DNA of 64,000 nucleotides from Triangularia verruculosa (lineage: Eukaryota; Ascomycota; Sordariomycetes; Sordariales; Podosporaceae). The translations under genes were made by a program, and so were the position numbers. This document shows positions 9,261 to 22,358 of this stretch, one piece after another; position 1 is the first letter of the stretch, and each line of letters starts with the position of its first letter. The notes beneath the pieces were generated by a model. It saw only the letters and a list, made by a program, of their open reading frames with translations, was not told the DNA's origin and made no database searches. The stretch is taken from NCBI GenBank assembly GCA_033296885.1, contig MU863890.1:310001-374000 (forward strand), given 5' to 3'.

Positions 9261-11588
9261 TCACCAATCATCCTCCGCTTCGCCATCACCCTCCCAATTA
9301 TCACCCAAATCCCCCCATCCACAACCCCATCTTCTACCCTCCCCCTCACCACCTCTCCTCAAATCCTTTGCAACCCCGTCATCCCCGTCCCTCCAGCATC
9401 TCACCAGGTAATCATCTCCCAACGTCACCAGCTTCCTCCCATCCGCCGTCCAAGTCAACGCCCCAACCTCCTTATCGTGGCCCCTGACGAGCGGAATGCC
9501 TCTCTTAGTGATAGGAACGCTTGTATCGTGCTGTTGACGACCAAACAAGCTGTTGCTGTTCGTTCGCATCAAACCCGGCGTGCTGCCGGAGCGCAGTCCT
9601 GGTCTGGATGGGGCAGCAGTTGGAAGAAGAGCAGTGCTGTCACCGATGAAGTAGGATTCTTCGGGGCTATCAGGGGTGGTGAAGCTGAGGTAACGCTCGT
9701 CGGTGGGAAAGAGAACTGCACAACCGTCACTGCTTCCTACGGCAAGCATTTCGCTGTTGCCATGGGAGGCAGGGCGGAGGGCGGCTTTGACGTAAAAGGA
9801 GGTGGCATGGAACATGGGATGACGGAAACCGTATAAAGGACCGAGACCCTCGTGTGCTTGGTTATGGGGGTAGTGTCTCCTTCTTGGGGGGTCCTGTCCT
9901 GGGAGGGCTGCTGTGAGTTCGGTTGCGCTGCCGAGGACAAGATGCGAGGTGGAGTAGGCGTAGACGGTGTTGTCCTTGCAGAGGGCGTAAAGTCTCGAGC
10001 CGGAGGTATTAAGAGTCATGCTGGCAATGCCGAATGGTCTCCATGCTGCGTGGCTCGGTGGTGGAGCAGTAAAGGAGATGGGAGTGGAGGTCTTGTGGTG
10101 GCGGTGGGTATGAACTGCGCGGATATCCCACAGCTTGATCGAGGCGTCAGCTTCGCAGGCAGACAGCAACAAATGCTCGCGGCCGGGAGGGAGGAATTGC
10201 AGTGAGGTCACCGAGACTTCGCCTATCCGGCCGGGTACCTCACCCGTCCGGGCTACATCGGTGGTCGAAGAGGTTTTGGAGGACCGTTTGGTGCGGGCGT
10301 GAGCGTCATAAATACTGTTTACTACACAGCCGGGATTAATGGGCTTCGCGGCGCCATGACGAAGTTGGGTTTCGTTGGAGATGGACATGTCCTGGACTGG
10401 TCCACCTTTGCACCGCAAATCCCATATTTGAATACTTCCATCACGGCCAGAGGTGGCAAGGACACAATTCTGACCACGGCCTGGTTGAAAGCGGATCTGC
10501 TTCAGGGAGGCTGTGTGATGGCCTAGAATGTTGAGAGGGGTCTGTGTTTCCATGTCAATGACTCTCCCCGTTTGATCACCCGAGGCAGTAGCAAGCAGTT
10601 TATCGTCTCCGGAGAAAGCCAAATCAATGACTGCATTTCCATGGGCTTGGAAAGAAAGGTGAATCTTGGAGAAATTCTTGCTTGTATCAAGAAGGCGCAC
10701 ATAGCCTTCTTCATCACCGACAGCTACAAGATCGCTTTCTGCAAGATGTCAGTGATGGTCTCATTTGCTTTGCCCAGAATCGACATACTGTGACAACTAG
10801 CAATAGAAAAAGGAATGGCACGAGGAGCGTTTTCGTGACTTGACGACATGTGGACATCCTCTGGTTTACTATAGAATTTTGCTGTATCGGTTCTCCAATC
10901 TGTGATATATGTTAACAAGACAGTTTCACAATGTGTAGCGGTGAGATGACCTACCGGGTACCGGACGACCCAATTCAACATCACCTGTCATTCTGTGAAC
11001 CAATTGACCACCCAATCCCCGAGAATGTAATGGTACAATCTTCTTCAGCTCTGGAGATGGCAATGGAGGATCCTCCTCCTCTTCATCCTCTGATACTCCA
11101 TCATGCTGATCAACATTCATCCGTCTATTCGGCCGATATTTGACATGGCGGATCGGACTACTCTGGCCTGGTCTGATATCCGGAATAAGGGCTGGAGATG
11201 TCTGCAAAGGCGAAGGAAGATGGGACCTGCTCGGCGTGTGCTGGATTTTTCTTCGCTTGGCAGTCCTAAGGTCAGGCAATTCATCTTCAACCGATTCTCC
11301 GAGCGCTTCCTCCGATATGGGCTTCAATGGGCTCGACGAAGGGGTCTGGCCCCGATTAAGAGCGGGGGCAGTGAGATCATGGAGAGCCCTACGGGCAGCA
11401 CTGGGTTTCGACGAGACCCGTGTTCGAGGGGTGAAGAATTTTTGGAACTTTCTCGGGGTAATTGATGGCAGTCTTCGCTCCTTGCCAAGGCCGGAGGATG
11501 GTGGTCTGGGTGGTGAAGACAGCAGGTGGTCATTGTTGGCCATTGGCTCGGCGCCCTTTGCTCTCGAAGAGGGGGTCTGGTCTGTCAT
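9261..11588 (-). CDS. cdt2: Cdt2/DTL, CRL4 ubiquitin ligase substrate receptor
   Basis: Exons 11588-10955, 10899-10789 and 10738-9261 (introns 55 and 50 nt); 740 aa. The first about 210 residues are basic, Ser/Pro-rich and disordered. Exon 2 and the start of exon 3 give the DTL signature (AIPFSIASCHKS, then LVAVGDEEGYVRLLDT), followed by WD40 repeats with ATASGDQTGRV and WDLR/WDIR boxes typical of DDB1-binding WD proteins. Cdt2 directs CUL4-DDB1 to PCNA-bound targets such as Cdt1 (and, in yeast, Spd1) in S phase and after damage; it acts in the nucleus. It is divergent from spb1 across about 590 bases. The first start ATG in frame is used; the frame is open further upstream but coding character ends there. 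The last about 220 nt switch to G-ending codons. Confidence 0.9.
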
Positions 11589-12180
11589 GGTCGGCTGATG
11601 GATCTCGATACCGGTCGATAATCTATAGTCAAGAGAATGGCGGTGGTTGAGGGCTGTTTTACAGATACAGATCCGGGGACGTGTCGTGATATACAGACGG
11701 CAAGACTCGAAACGGCGACCAACATTCACAAAGCGGAGAAGGGAGCCATTGTCGAGAGAGGGTGTTTGTCCGAGGTTGCTGATGTCAGAAGAGGCAGCGG
11801 GCGGGGGCTGCCAGCATTTTGCAGTCTTTCGTCTGGCGGGTACTTGCCTGCAAGACGCGGTACACGGTTCTTGTCTGAGGCTGGACGCGCGCTGGTGGTG
11901 CCGAACAAGAGCCCTATCAGACGTCAGTGCTGCGCTCCACCCATCTCCAGCCATCGGGCATGGCCAATCACGCGTGCCAATTGCGCGTAAAGGGGACCCA
12001 CCCAGCCACTTGAGTGCCTGCAACAGAACAGAACCCAGCGGCAAGGAACAGTGGCTTTCGCTTATCGCTTATCGCATTGCAGGCTCCTCCAAAAAAATTG
12101 TCACATCTTTGCAGAACAACGACTCCAAATCCCCGTGGGTCCCTCGTCGTTGCTGTCGCCAACCCGGGAATCACGCAGCC
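11589..12180. promoter_or_regulatory. Divergent promoter region cdt2/spb1
   Basis: Start-to-start region between the minus-strand cdt2 and plus-strand spb1. It is GC-rich without an obvious TATA box. Both 5' leaders must lie here; a shared control of a cell-cycle gene and a ribosome-biogenesis gene is possible but not shown. Confidence 0.5.
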
Positions 12181-14837
12181 ATGGCGATCCAAAAGAAGCA
12201 CGGCAAAGGCCGCTTGGACAAGTGGTACAAGCTCGCCAAGGAGAAGGGTTACAGAGCTCGTGCTGCTTTCAAGCTGATCCAGCTCAACAAGAAATATGGC
12301 TTCCTCGAGAAGAGCAAGGTCGTGCTCGATCTTTGCGCTGCGCCCGGTGTACGTCGCCCCAACTCGAGAGTCTGTTCCTTTGTAGTGGTTTGCTGACAGG
12401 AGAATAGTCGTGGTGTCAAGTTGCTGCAGAGACAATGCCCAAGGACAGCATCATCATCGGTGTCGATCTGTCTCCCATTAAGCCCATCCCCAAGGTCATC
12501 ACCTTCCAAAGCGATATCACAACTGAAAAGTGCCGCGCAACCATCCGAGGCCACTTGAAGACATGGAAAGCCGACTGCGTTCTCCACGACGGTGCGCCCA
12601 ACGTCGGTACCGCCTGGGTGCAGGATTCCTTCAACCAAGCCGAGCTTGTGCTTCACTCGCTGAAGCTTGCCACCGAGTTCCTGATTGAGGGCGGTGCCTT
12701 CGTCACAAAGGTTTTCAGATCCAAGGACTACAACTCCCTCCTTTGGGTTTTCAAGCAGCTGTTCACCAAGGTCGAGGCGACAAAGCCCCCATCCTCGCGC
12801 AACGTTTCCGCCGAAATCTTCGTCGTCTGCTTGGGGTACAAAGCCCCGAAGAAGCTCGACCCCCGCCTTCTCGACCCCCGCACCGTATTCGAAGATGTCG
12901 CCGATGCGGCCCCCAACAACGAGGCCAAGGTCTACAACCCCGAGATAAAGAAGAGGAAGAGAGATGGCTACGAGGAGGGCGATTACACTCAGTACAAGGA
13001 GATTGCCGCGAGCGAGTTTATCCAGACGACAGATCCAATTGCTATTCTCGGCCAGTACAACACCTTGACCTTCAAGCAAGCGACAAATGGAGATGTCGCA
13101 TTGGCAGCGCTGGACAAACTCCCCGAAACTACCGAAGAAATCCGCACCTGCTGCGCCGATTTGAAGGTCCTTGGAAGGAAAGAATTCAAGCTTCTCCTGA
13201 AGTGGCGTCTGAAGGTCCGGGAAATCTTTGGCTTCCCCACCAAGAAATCAGCCAAGGCCAGCCTGGCGGATGAAATCGCCGAGGTCGAGCCAATGGATGA
13301 GGAGATGAAGATTCAGGAGGAGTTGCAAAGAATCGCGGATAAGGAGAAGGGCAAGAAGAAGAGGGAAAGGAGAAATGCCAATGAGGCCAAGACAAAGGAG
13401 ATTTTGCGCATGCAAATGCACATGACTGCGCCGATGGATATTGGTATGGAGCAGGAGGGGCCAAGGGGTGAAGGCGAAATCTTCAAGCTCAAGGCCATTG
13501 ACCAGAATGGTGCTTTGCGCAAGATTGCCAAGGGCAAGATGGTTGTGATTAAGGAGGATGAGCAGAAGAGGCGGGAATTTGACTCTGGTATTGGATCCTC
13601 AGGGGAGACCGACGACGAGAGCGATGAGGATGGCGATAGGCTGGAGCGGGAGCTGGATGGGCTTTATGACCAGTATCAGGAGCGCAAGTCTGCGGCCGAT
13701 GCGAAATACCGGGCCAAGAAGGCCAGGAAAGAGCATGAAGATGATGAGTGGGAGGGTGTCTCGGCCGACGAGAAAGAGAACAGTGATGATGAGAGCGATC
13801 TTGAGATGGAAAGCGGATCTGATTCTGACTCTGACAATGAGATGGATGTTGACGAGAAGCCGCTGATAAGCGATCTTGAGGGAAAGGGCAACGACGAGAG
13901 TGGACTGTCAAAACGGGCCAGCAGATTCTTCCAACAGGATATCTTTGCGGATATTCTGGGTGAAGAAGAAGAGGAGGAGGAGGAAGAAGAAGAGGAAGAC
14001 GAGGAGGTGGAAGTGGAAGTGCTCCAGGATGAAGAGGCGGCCGAATCATCAGATGATGATATCCCCAGCATCGAACAACAAAAGAAGATGCGCAAGGATG
14101 CTGCTGCCGCAAAGAAGAAGGAGAAGGATAACACTTTTGAAATCGTCAAGCGGCCAAAGGTTGAGGAGCAGGATTCAGACTCTGACTGGGAGGCGGACGA
14201 GAAGAAGAAGAAGAAGGATGCCAAGCCAGGTAAGTCTCTATCAACTCCATCATTTTATGGACATGATGCTAACAAGATTCTAGACATCGACATCGTCACA
14301 GCAGAAGCCATGACCCTCGCCCACCAGCTCGCCCGCGGCGAGAAGACGGTCCACGACATTGTTGATGAGGGTTACAACAAGTACGCCCTCAAAGACCGCG
14401 ACGGCCTCCCGGATTGGTTCCTCGACGACGAGGGCAAGCACGATAAGCCGCACAAGCCCATCACGAAGGAGGCTGCTCAGGCCATCAAAGAGAAGCTTCG
14501 CGCGTACAACGCGAGACCTATTAAGAAGGTCGCCGAGGCCAAGGCGAGGAAGAAGTTTAAGCAGGCGCAGAAGCTGGAGAAGCTGAAGAAGAAGGCTGAT
14601 TTGCTGGCGGGTGATGAGGGGCTGAGCGAGAAGGAGAAGGCGAGTAGTATTTCGAAGCTGATTGCGCAGGCGAATAAGAAGAAGAGGAAGGCGCCGGTGA
14701 AGGTGGTGAAGGCGGCGGGTGCGAATAGGGGGTTGCAGGGGAGGCCGAGGGGGGTCAAGGGGAGGTATAAGATGGTGGACCCGAGGATGAAGAAGGAGAT
14801 GAGGGCGCTTAAGAGGGTGGCTAAGAAGAAGAAATAA
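12181..14837 (+). CDS. spb1: Spb1, AdoMet-dependent rRNA 2'-O-methyltransferase
   Basis: Exons 12181-12348, 12408-14229 and 14284-14837; introns 59 and 54 nt, the second in frame with GTAAGT...GCTAAC...TAG; 847 aa, close to yeast Spb1 (841). The N-terminal FtsJ-type domain has the SAM motif LDLCAAPGSW at 49-58 (split by intron 1) and the K-D-K-E tetrad at about K31, D117, K157 and E192. A DUF3381-like middle, long acidic Glu/Asp runs (about residues 395-590) and a basic Spb1_C tail rich in Lys follow. It acts in the nucleolus on pre-60S particles, methylating the A-loop guanosine of large-subunit rRNA. All catalytic residues are present. Confidence 0.95.
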
Positions 14838-15136
14838 AGGTGATGTGAGGTAGTTAATTTGGGTCGGGGAAAATGTTTATACCATTTGGGGCGTATTTGA
14901 GAGATATTTTGCACGTGAGAGGGTTGAAATGCAGATATTTGTTGGTGCTGGTGACTTGGCACCCTATCCCGTCGCGTATATGATGAGCTCGTTGGATTTT
15001 GATGTGTTGTATACATTACTTGCTGTCACAGGTGCATGCCTTCAAGCACAGTACTTGTCCATCATAGTGTACCTCGATCATTCGTGTACATGTACATTTT
15101 GTTTTTATTTTTTACAAGTTGCTTGTGCTCCCCATC

Positions 15137-16285
15137 TCAGGCATGATCTTCCTCGGCGGCGTCTTGTTCAAAGCTGTCTCCTGTGTCCTGGGCGTCTCTT
15201 TTGTAGACGGAGCGGACAAAGGTGCTGAGGGGGTAGAGCGGGCCGGTGAAGTCCATGTCGTACCAGTAGTTCACGGCCACGCAGACGCCATCTGTGTCGA
15301 CGCTCTGGGATACTTTGTGGTACCAGAGGGCCGGGAGGTAGAGCATGTCGCCTTGGTGGAGGGTTACGCGGACGGGGCAGGCGAGGCAGGAGTACTCGGT
15401 TTCGTTTTCGAAGGGGCGGTCGGGGTCCCAGGTGGGGAAGGGGACTTTTTTCTTGTCTGAGACTGTCAACCGCAGCAGGTCTGGTTTCTCTTCTTCTTTT
15501 GTTGTTGTTGTGGTTTGGGAGGAGGGTTGTTGTGGTCGGGAGTAGACGGCTGAGGGGAGTGGCTGCTCGTTGACGCAGGGGTGGCAGATGGGGGGTAGGA
15601 GGATGAAGTGCTTCTGGCCGCGGATCTGGACGTAGATGTTTTCGTAGTTGTCTTTGTGCATGGCGGTGGTGGAGTGCTGGTTGCCTATCCAGAGGTTGAT
15701 GGCGTCGGGGTCGCGGTCGAGGGCTATACGGGCGAAGGGGATGGAGGGGGGGACGTGGGAGAATAAAGAGAGGTATTCATTGCGGAGGTTGTCGTTTTGG
15801 GTTTGGGCGTAGCGGACTTCTCCGATGGGTTTGGCGGGATCGAGGAGGGACTGGGAGGTGAGGTAGTTGATGAAGATGGGGAAGGGTTGGTCTTCTTCGT
15901 GGGGCTGGGCGAAGACGAGAGGTGATTCGGGGGTTGGGTGTGGTGTTGGGGCGTCTGCGTTGCTGGGAGGTGAGGTTAGTATTTGTATGTGATGGATATC
16001 AGAGGGGAGATGAGAGTACCCGTGAGGTGTCACAGCTACGTTGACGGTCTCATCCTTGAGAAAGTCTTTTAAGAAGTTGGCATTCCATTCTTTGGCGGCT
16101 TTCCAGTCCTTGGCAGCGCGTCGTACGACAAAGGGGGTGTTTTTGGCGACGTATCTCATGAACTCGAGGGGGCTTGGCTCTTCAGTGAGCTCCTCGATGA
16201 CGGAGCTGTTGAGCTCATTGTAATTTTCGATGAGTTCTGCTATCGGGTCTGAGTTGTATGGCTCATCATGGCTGAGGTCACTCAT
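15137..16285 (-). CDS. JmjC-domain protein, JMJD7 type
   Basis: Exons 16285-16020 and 15962-15137; intron 57 nt with TACTAAC branch, which removes a segment interrupting the VAVTPHG/NAD junction; 363 aa. The cupin-like JmjC fold is visible: AINLWIGN, then the iron-binding HKD at 191-193 followed by YENIYVQIRGQKHF, and the distal His in YLPALWYHK at about 304, ending in AVNYWYDM. This matches JMJD7, a 2-oxoglutarate- and Fe(II)-dependent lysyl hydroxylase whose animal substrates are TRAFAC GTPases (DRG1/2). The fungal substrate is not known from the sequence. It is convergent with spb1; 298 bases separate the stops. Confidence 0.9.
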   Translation of the reverse strand: MSDLSHDEPYNSDPIAELIENYNELNSSVIEELTEEPSPLEFMRYVAKNTPFVVRRAAKDWKAAKEWNANFLKDFLKDETVNVAVTPHGYSHLPSDIHHIQILTSPPSNADAPTPHPTPESPLVFAQPHEEDQPFPIFINYLTSQSLLDPAKPIGEVRYAQTQNDNLRNEYLSLFSHVPPSIPFARIALDRDPDAINLWIGNQHSTTAMHKDNYENIYVQIRGQKHFILLPPICHPCVNEQPLPSAVYSRPQQPSSQTTTTTKEEEKPDLLRLTVSDKKKVPFPTWDPDRPFENETEYSCLACPVRVTLHQGDMLYLPALWYHKVSQSVDTDGVCVAVNYWYDMDFTGPLYPLSTFVRSVYKRDAQDTGDSFEQDAAEEDHA

Positions 16286-17806
16286 CTTGAATATTCAAAA
16301 TCGAATAAGACCAATTTTGAGTGAGTGAGTGAGTGAGGCCCAATTGGATCTCACATGCATAAGACCCTGGAAAGATGGTGGTCTGCGGGCGGATACAGTG
16401 CGGGTGCGGGGTTGCAAGCACGGACGGGACACAGACACACGAGCACCTTGATGTCTTTTCTCGGGAGAGTTTGAGGTATAATCATGCATGATCTTATCTT
16501 GGTGTTTGTCTCCCAGCTTGTAATGGTACATCTCCCTCTCAGACTTCGACACAACGGTGGTTAGTTAGTAAGTCAACGGAAAACGTCTTCAGCAAGTGCC
16601 GGCGGTCGAATCGGTCTTCAGATGTGAGGAATAAAAAACATGGCTTTTTAGTGGCACCCCACAGGCCAATGGCTAGTCTCACGATGGTCACCAAAAGGGT
16701 CGTCGATTTCGATCCACTGACGGTGAAAATCAAGGATGGATATCGGGCGCTGTGGGGACCTTTCGGCCCTTTCCCGATTCGGCATGGCTGGCACATCTTA
16801 CGTCGTCCAAGCTTTTTCTGTGAATGCAATTGCTTCTCGACTGATACGTGTCTCTCCCCTTCAATTCGCATAGGTTCAGTGTTATATCTCTTCACCATGA
16901 TTTGTACGCTAGCGAGGGCACGCCCCTGGAAGGAAAGGTAAGGTAGCTTCCCGTCCAGCTTGTGCCGAACCGAACACAGTGTGGAAACCAGCCGGAGCCA
17001 GGGAGGAGGGACGCCAAGAAAACTGAGAGACCGGTGTCGAACGGTGGCCTTCAAAATCGAATTCTTGGATTTCCCCATCGCGCGGGAGCCCGCAGAGCAT
17101 CCACAGCACCCATCCAGTGCATCCACTGCCATCCCAGCGACCAGCGACGAGCCGCCCCCACATCTGACGGAAAGCGTCACCTCCTCAGCTCTCACATCGC
17201 ATTCCATCCCCAGTATTCTTACATACAGTACCGCGCGACGCGGAGCCGGCCTTCATCCCCCCCAGCATCTTATCAGGATCTCCCCACAACCTGGAAGTGC
17301 CCGCCGGAGCTGCATCCGCTGCCCGTGAGGAGTACCCGCTCCAATCAGCACGGATCCTGTTCTGAACCTACAGCAGCAACACCAAGTTCCTCCCAAAGCT
17401 TGCAGAGTTTGCAGATTGACGGATCCCCCTCTAGCAACGCTCGTCCCTAACCTCTCGGCCCGGTCGGCAAGCCGCTTGCCCGTTGTCCCGCTGCCTCCAG
17501 TTCACCGTTGCTGAGTGCCTTGCGTGCCCTAACCGATCAGGTCTTCTCAGCCCGCCCGTTGGCCAACACTACGCTCTCGACTCTCGACACGTCACCTCTT
17601 GTTTCTCGTATCTATCTCTCAATAATGACCGGCCGCTCATAGCCGCCACGATCCCTACTCTCGCGGGCGGCTCGCTCCAACTCCCCGTTCTCACCCTGAG
17701 CCTCGCACCCTCCCTTGATTCCACGTCCTCTGCTGGCAGGGGCGCTGGAGGACTACTGACGGGTACATCTTCTACCACCGGCCACCCCCGGTAGCCATCT
17801 ACGACT
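16286..17806. other. Intergenic, 5' regions of JmjC and SCAP genes
   Basis: Divergent region of 1.5 kb. A GAGT microsatellite (16318-16337) sits just upstream of the JmjC gene. The right part (about 17000-17800) is C-rich and probably the SCAP leader. Several short ATG-led frames occur but none looks coding. Confidence 0.5.
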
Positions 17807-20800
17807 ATGCTGTGGTATTTTCTCTACCCGCTCAGAGGGTATGTGCTGGTTTCTTTCTGTCTTGTTGCTGAGATGTTCAAGCAGTGTGTTGACAAGCTGT
17901 AGGACGACCGACACCCCTAAGCTCGCGCCAAACCATCCGCTGCGGGTCGCCTTCTCACGCTATGCAAAATGGGCTGCTCGTCATGTACAAACTGTACTGC
18001 CGCTCTCAACGGCGGTAATTTTTGTGTTTCTGTATCTGTTTCCCTTCCTCTACACCACTGATGCCACCAATATCACCAGCGGCGTGTCCAACCTCCCACA
18101 CCATGTGTGGACCGACGCCCAGCCCCTCGGCGAGACGTCGACTGTTGAACCTGACGTGATAATGCGCTCAATTTGGGTCCACGGGAGCTATATGAAGGCT
18201 CTTGAAAGGGACGTCTTACTGGGCGCACTTGAACTGCAGGACGAGCTGTTGGGACCGACCACCAACTTCAACCCACGTCAACCAGCAAACAGGCCTGATG
18301 TGTTCGAGGAGGAACTGACTGGCGATCTGACGCCCCGGCAGCGAGACGCCTATCACATCATCAATGGACTCACCAACCAGTCCTGGTTCTTCCACTCACC
18401 ACTCCAGTATTGGGCCGGTTCCACCGAGAACATTCAAAACGACGAGGACATCCTCGAGACCGTCAATGCCGGGAAAACCCAGTCGACTTCTGTCAATGTT
18501 ACCTTGCGGCACTCGATTGTGTTCAGCGGTAAGCGTTTTGAGGAGCGCCGTCTCGTCGCTGCCGACGCCCTGGTCATCACTCTCATTCACCGCCGAGACT
18601 CACCTGTTGGCCGACGATGGGTAAAAAGGGCAGAGGAACTGGCGAGAGAGCGCAGCGATACATGGCAGATCATTCCCGGTGACGGTCTGAGCACCTCGGA
18701 CCAGCTCTACGAGTTTCAGTTTCGACCCTTGTCGCTGTCTGACATGGCGCTTCTGACAATGGCCTATTCCTTGTCACTCTCGTACCTGATTTGGTCACTC
18801 ACCAAACTTCGCGCCCTCAAATCTAGACTGGGTCTCATGGTTTCGATCATTGTACAAATTACCGCATCCATCGTTTCGAGCTTCACGGTTTGCGCCATCT
18901 TCAAGATTGACCTCTCTCGGGTACCCTCGTACGCCTACCCGCTTATAGTTCTCGCCATCAGCCTAGAAAACTCGCTGCGGCTGATAAACGCGGTCATAAT
19001 GACGTCCTCGACTATCAGCAACAGCGACAGAATAGGCGAGGCCTTTGGAGAGACGGCGCACATCGCCATCGCCAACCGAGTACAAAACCTGTTGATACTA
19101 TGGGTGTTGTCGCGGATTACTTTCCCCGGAGTTGCGGCTTTCTGTACCTTTGTGGCCATCGCCACTGTGTTTGACTTTATTTACTTGTCGACCTTTCTTC
19201 TTTCTGTTCTCAGCGTCGACGTCAGACAAAAAGAATTGGTAGAATTGGAGAAGGCATTTCTATTGCGAACAAAAGCGTCAGAGAAGGAGAAGCAAAGATC
19301 GCCTTGGATGGAAATGCTTACCCACTTCCGCGTTGGCGAGACGGCTGTATCAACCAGGATTGCTGGAACCATCGTCGTCATTTGCTTCGTGCTCATTGCT
19401 CAGTCTCACTATGTGACAGAGGGCAGCCGGCAGTGGTTGAACCAAATATTCGGCTGGCCATGGAAGAAGACCGTTAGAAGCGTTCCGAAGCCATCGCTAC
19501 TGATTGACATCCACCAAGCCAGGAGTCCGACTTCGTGGCTGCGCCTACAGGACCACGAGACGGCCCGAGAAGTCATCAATGTCGTCAAACCCTGGGCTCA
19601 CAGTTATGTCGCACGCGTTTACGACCCCATCATATTTGTTCTGAAAGGTTCGGACCGTGTTCCGCACAGCCGAGAGCCGATATTTTTACCTGCCGTGTAC
19701 GACTTTATTCATCACGAGATTCCAGGTTTTGTTGTGTTATTAATGATGGTCGTGGCGGCTGTACTGTTGGGTACTAAGTATCTCCTCCGAGACGAGTATG
19801 AGAATTTTGGAGGGTCAGAGCATCCGGATGACGAGCCATTGCTCTCTGTCAAATCCCTGACACAGGGCCACACATTGGATGTTCTCATGATGACTGCCTC
19901 CCCAGCTGGCCAGGTCGTGTCAGTTGGCCTTGATCGCGTTATTCAGGTGTGGGATGTGCCAATAGGTGGAGGACATCGGGTGGCGTCTGATGCCGAAGTT
20001 CCGCTAGAGAATCCTTTCCCGGTGCTTAGTATGGCTATTGACTATGGGTCCAAATGGCTAGCTTTCGTATCGTGGCGGGGAGTGTTTTTGTGGAACTTGG
20101 TCGATGAGCAGTGGGCGGGAACAAGAAAAGTTGATTTGGGCGGATATAGACCAGAAACTGTGTTTTTTTGTCACAAGACGGCATATGCGACGCCGACATT
20201 GGTGCTGGTGAAGAGGAATGGCATGGGGTTGGAGATGGAACTGGAAGTCGACGAGTCAAGAGATTTCAATATCTGCAAGACACCACTCGTGTCGGCGGTG
20301 TCATTTCCAGATAAATGTGAGCCGTCACTATTGTTGTTGAGGGACGATCTGCTAACAGACATGCTCGGTCACAGCCCACACTTCCAACGGTCAACAGCCA
20401 CCAATAGCAATTCTTACAGCCTCCCGCAAGAGCTGTGTTCACCTCGTTCGGCAGCGCGAGAACGAATGGGTCTCTACCGAACTCGACTTTGGCGAGCGAG
20501 AAGCCAAGGATGTTCACTGCCTCCTTCCCATACCGGCATTGTCCGCGTATCTGATCGGTCGATCTAAATCAGTTGATCTCGTGGATTTGGAATCATCAAC
20601 CATTCTCCACACATTTCCCACCGAGACCATGCAGCTTCGGACTCTAAAGCACATCCCACTGCTGCGCGCCCATCAACCAAATCTCACCTCTCTCACCTTG
20701 GCATACATTAGTTCCGAAACAGAAGACCTAGTCGTCCAAACATACCTACCAGAAAAAGAAGACGACAATCTAATGTCCTACTGCCCCTCAGACCCAAGAA

Positions 20801-21351
20801 GCGGCCAGCGACGGTTAGGGAAGCTCATGGAGCGAAAGCACCGCATCGACAGCCCCGGGGTCTGGGAAGCTCTCACCAGCGGTAGCATCCTCGGCGTCCG
20901 ACAAAAAAAAATACGAACCCGCCCACGATCTTTATCCAACCCGTCGTCGCTCACAAACGGGCTCCGTCGCCGCGGCGCCAACAGCCAACAGGCCAGCGGG
21001 CAGCACCCGCCAGAAACAACGGAACCGCCAAAGTGGGAGGCGTGGGTGATGAACCACCCGGAAAGCACGGGGGAGTTTGAGACGAGGCTGCTTGACGACC
21101 AGCATTTGATGATATCGAAAGTCGGGCCGTTGGTGAAGCTGGGTAGTACGAGTGTTGCGGTGGGGCTGGGGAATGTGGTCAAAGTGATTAGTGTGGGGCA
21201 TGAGCATTTTGATGGGCTGTTTTCGGATGGGTTTGGGTTTGGGTTTGGCGGGATGGGGGGCGGGGAGGGGAAGCCGAATTTGGCGAGTAGGAGGAAGAAG
21301 AGTAGTTTGAGGGCTTCGACGGCGAATGCGGCGTTGAGGCCAATAGCGTGA
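17807..21351 (+). CDS. SCAP, SREBP cleavage-activating protein
   Basis: Exon 1 17807-17838 (11 codons), intron 64 nt; exon 2 17903-20316; intron 58 nt with GCTAAC branch; exon 3 20375-21351; 1140 aa. After a short cytosolic N terminus comes a first membrane segment (VLPLSTAVIFVFLYLFPFLY), a large lumenal loop with N-glycosylation sites, then the cluster of segments forming the sterol-sensing domain (ALLTMAYSLSLSYLIW through FIYLSTFLLSVLSV). Two further membrane segments and a C-terminal WD40 region (VSVGLDRVIQVWDV) follow. SCAP escorts the membrane-bound SREBP factor from ER to Golgi when sterol is low; in fungi this drives ergosterol and hypoxia responses. The splice at 20317 joins the two halves of the WD40 region in frame. 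The last about 290 nt switch to G-ending codons. Confidence 0.9.
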
Positions 21352-22358
21352 GGGGTTGGGGGAATCTCGACTCTTTTGGTTTTTTTTGTGGTTTTTTGGT
21401 TGGATGGGGAGTAGGTACCCGAGTTATAGGCGTTGGTTTTTTTTTATTTTTAGCTATACACTGGTTTCTTTCTGGAAGATTTTGTGCTGCTGCTGAGATA
21501 TATATATATATATACCACTTTAGATATGTTGTGTTGTTGTTGTTGCTTTGCGTGTGTATGTATATACACTATGCGATGTTGGAATGGGGGGAGGTGGATA
21601 GACGAGGGTTGGGGGGTCGTGTTGGGGGAGGGGGATTGTGGGGAGGAAGGGGTGGATTATCTGGATAGTTGATTTATATAGGATGGGAGATCACATTCAG
21701 ATGAAAATAGTGAGTCTCAGTCTGCTGGCTTTCATCATGTTGAGGAGCCGAGAAGTTGAAGAATTCCAGCATGGGGGAAGTTGTGGGTTTGTTTCTGAAA
21801 GATATGGGACGGATCAAGTGAGAGAGATAGATGCATATGTCAGCACCTAGCGGCGCCTGGGTGAAGAGATTATTTGCGATATTTATGTTTCTTTTTTTTT
21901 TTCGTAAGATAAAAAAAAAAAGGGTAGTTAGGATGCCTTTAGTAAACCGCCAGGGTTTTTCTTTGAAGACGGGAGAGATGCATGTGTGACTAGTGTGAGA
22001 GAAGTAGAATGTGTCTATCATACAAACAACCCCGTCTGTCCCTTCGTCGTTTCCTTTTTGATGAAAAGAGTATCATGATCTTGAACATCCATCTCATTCG
22101 TAGCAGTCGTGTGTCGTGTGTTGTGTGTCCCAGTGTGGGTGAAAAGAAAAGGAGTCTACCTAGACAATGCCCCCCTCTCCCTTGCATAAGAAAAAGTTGT
22201 TCCAGTCGTCTAATTCGTGCCGTCATAGTCGTGTATCTTGTCTTGTCTTGTCCTTGTTGGCCATGCCGTATCGTCATGTCATCTTGTATCGTCTCATCTT
22301 CTCAAAAGTCTGGTGTCATGGCTGTGTTGTGTGTTGGAGTGTTATTTTGTTGTATGTA
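21352..22358. other. SCAP 3' flank with simple repeats
   Basis: Contains a TA microsatellite (21497-21513), T runs at 21891-21902 and an A run at about 21911-21921. No gene seen. Confidence 0.5.

Noticed and set aside
12249..13079. 276-codon minus-strand frame opposite spb1
   Set aside because: Mirror of the spb1 reading frame; crosses its intron and has no homology.
13676..14224. Ser-rich minus-strand frame opposite the acidic part of spb1
   Set aside because: Ser/Phe-rich text is the antisense of Glu/Lys codons.
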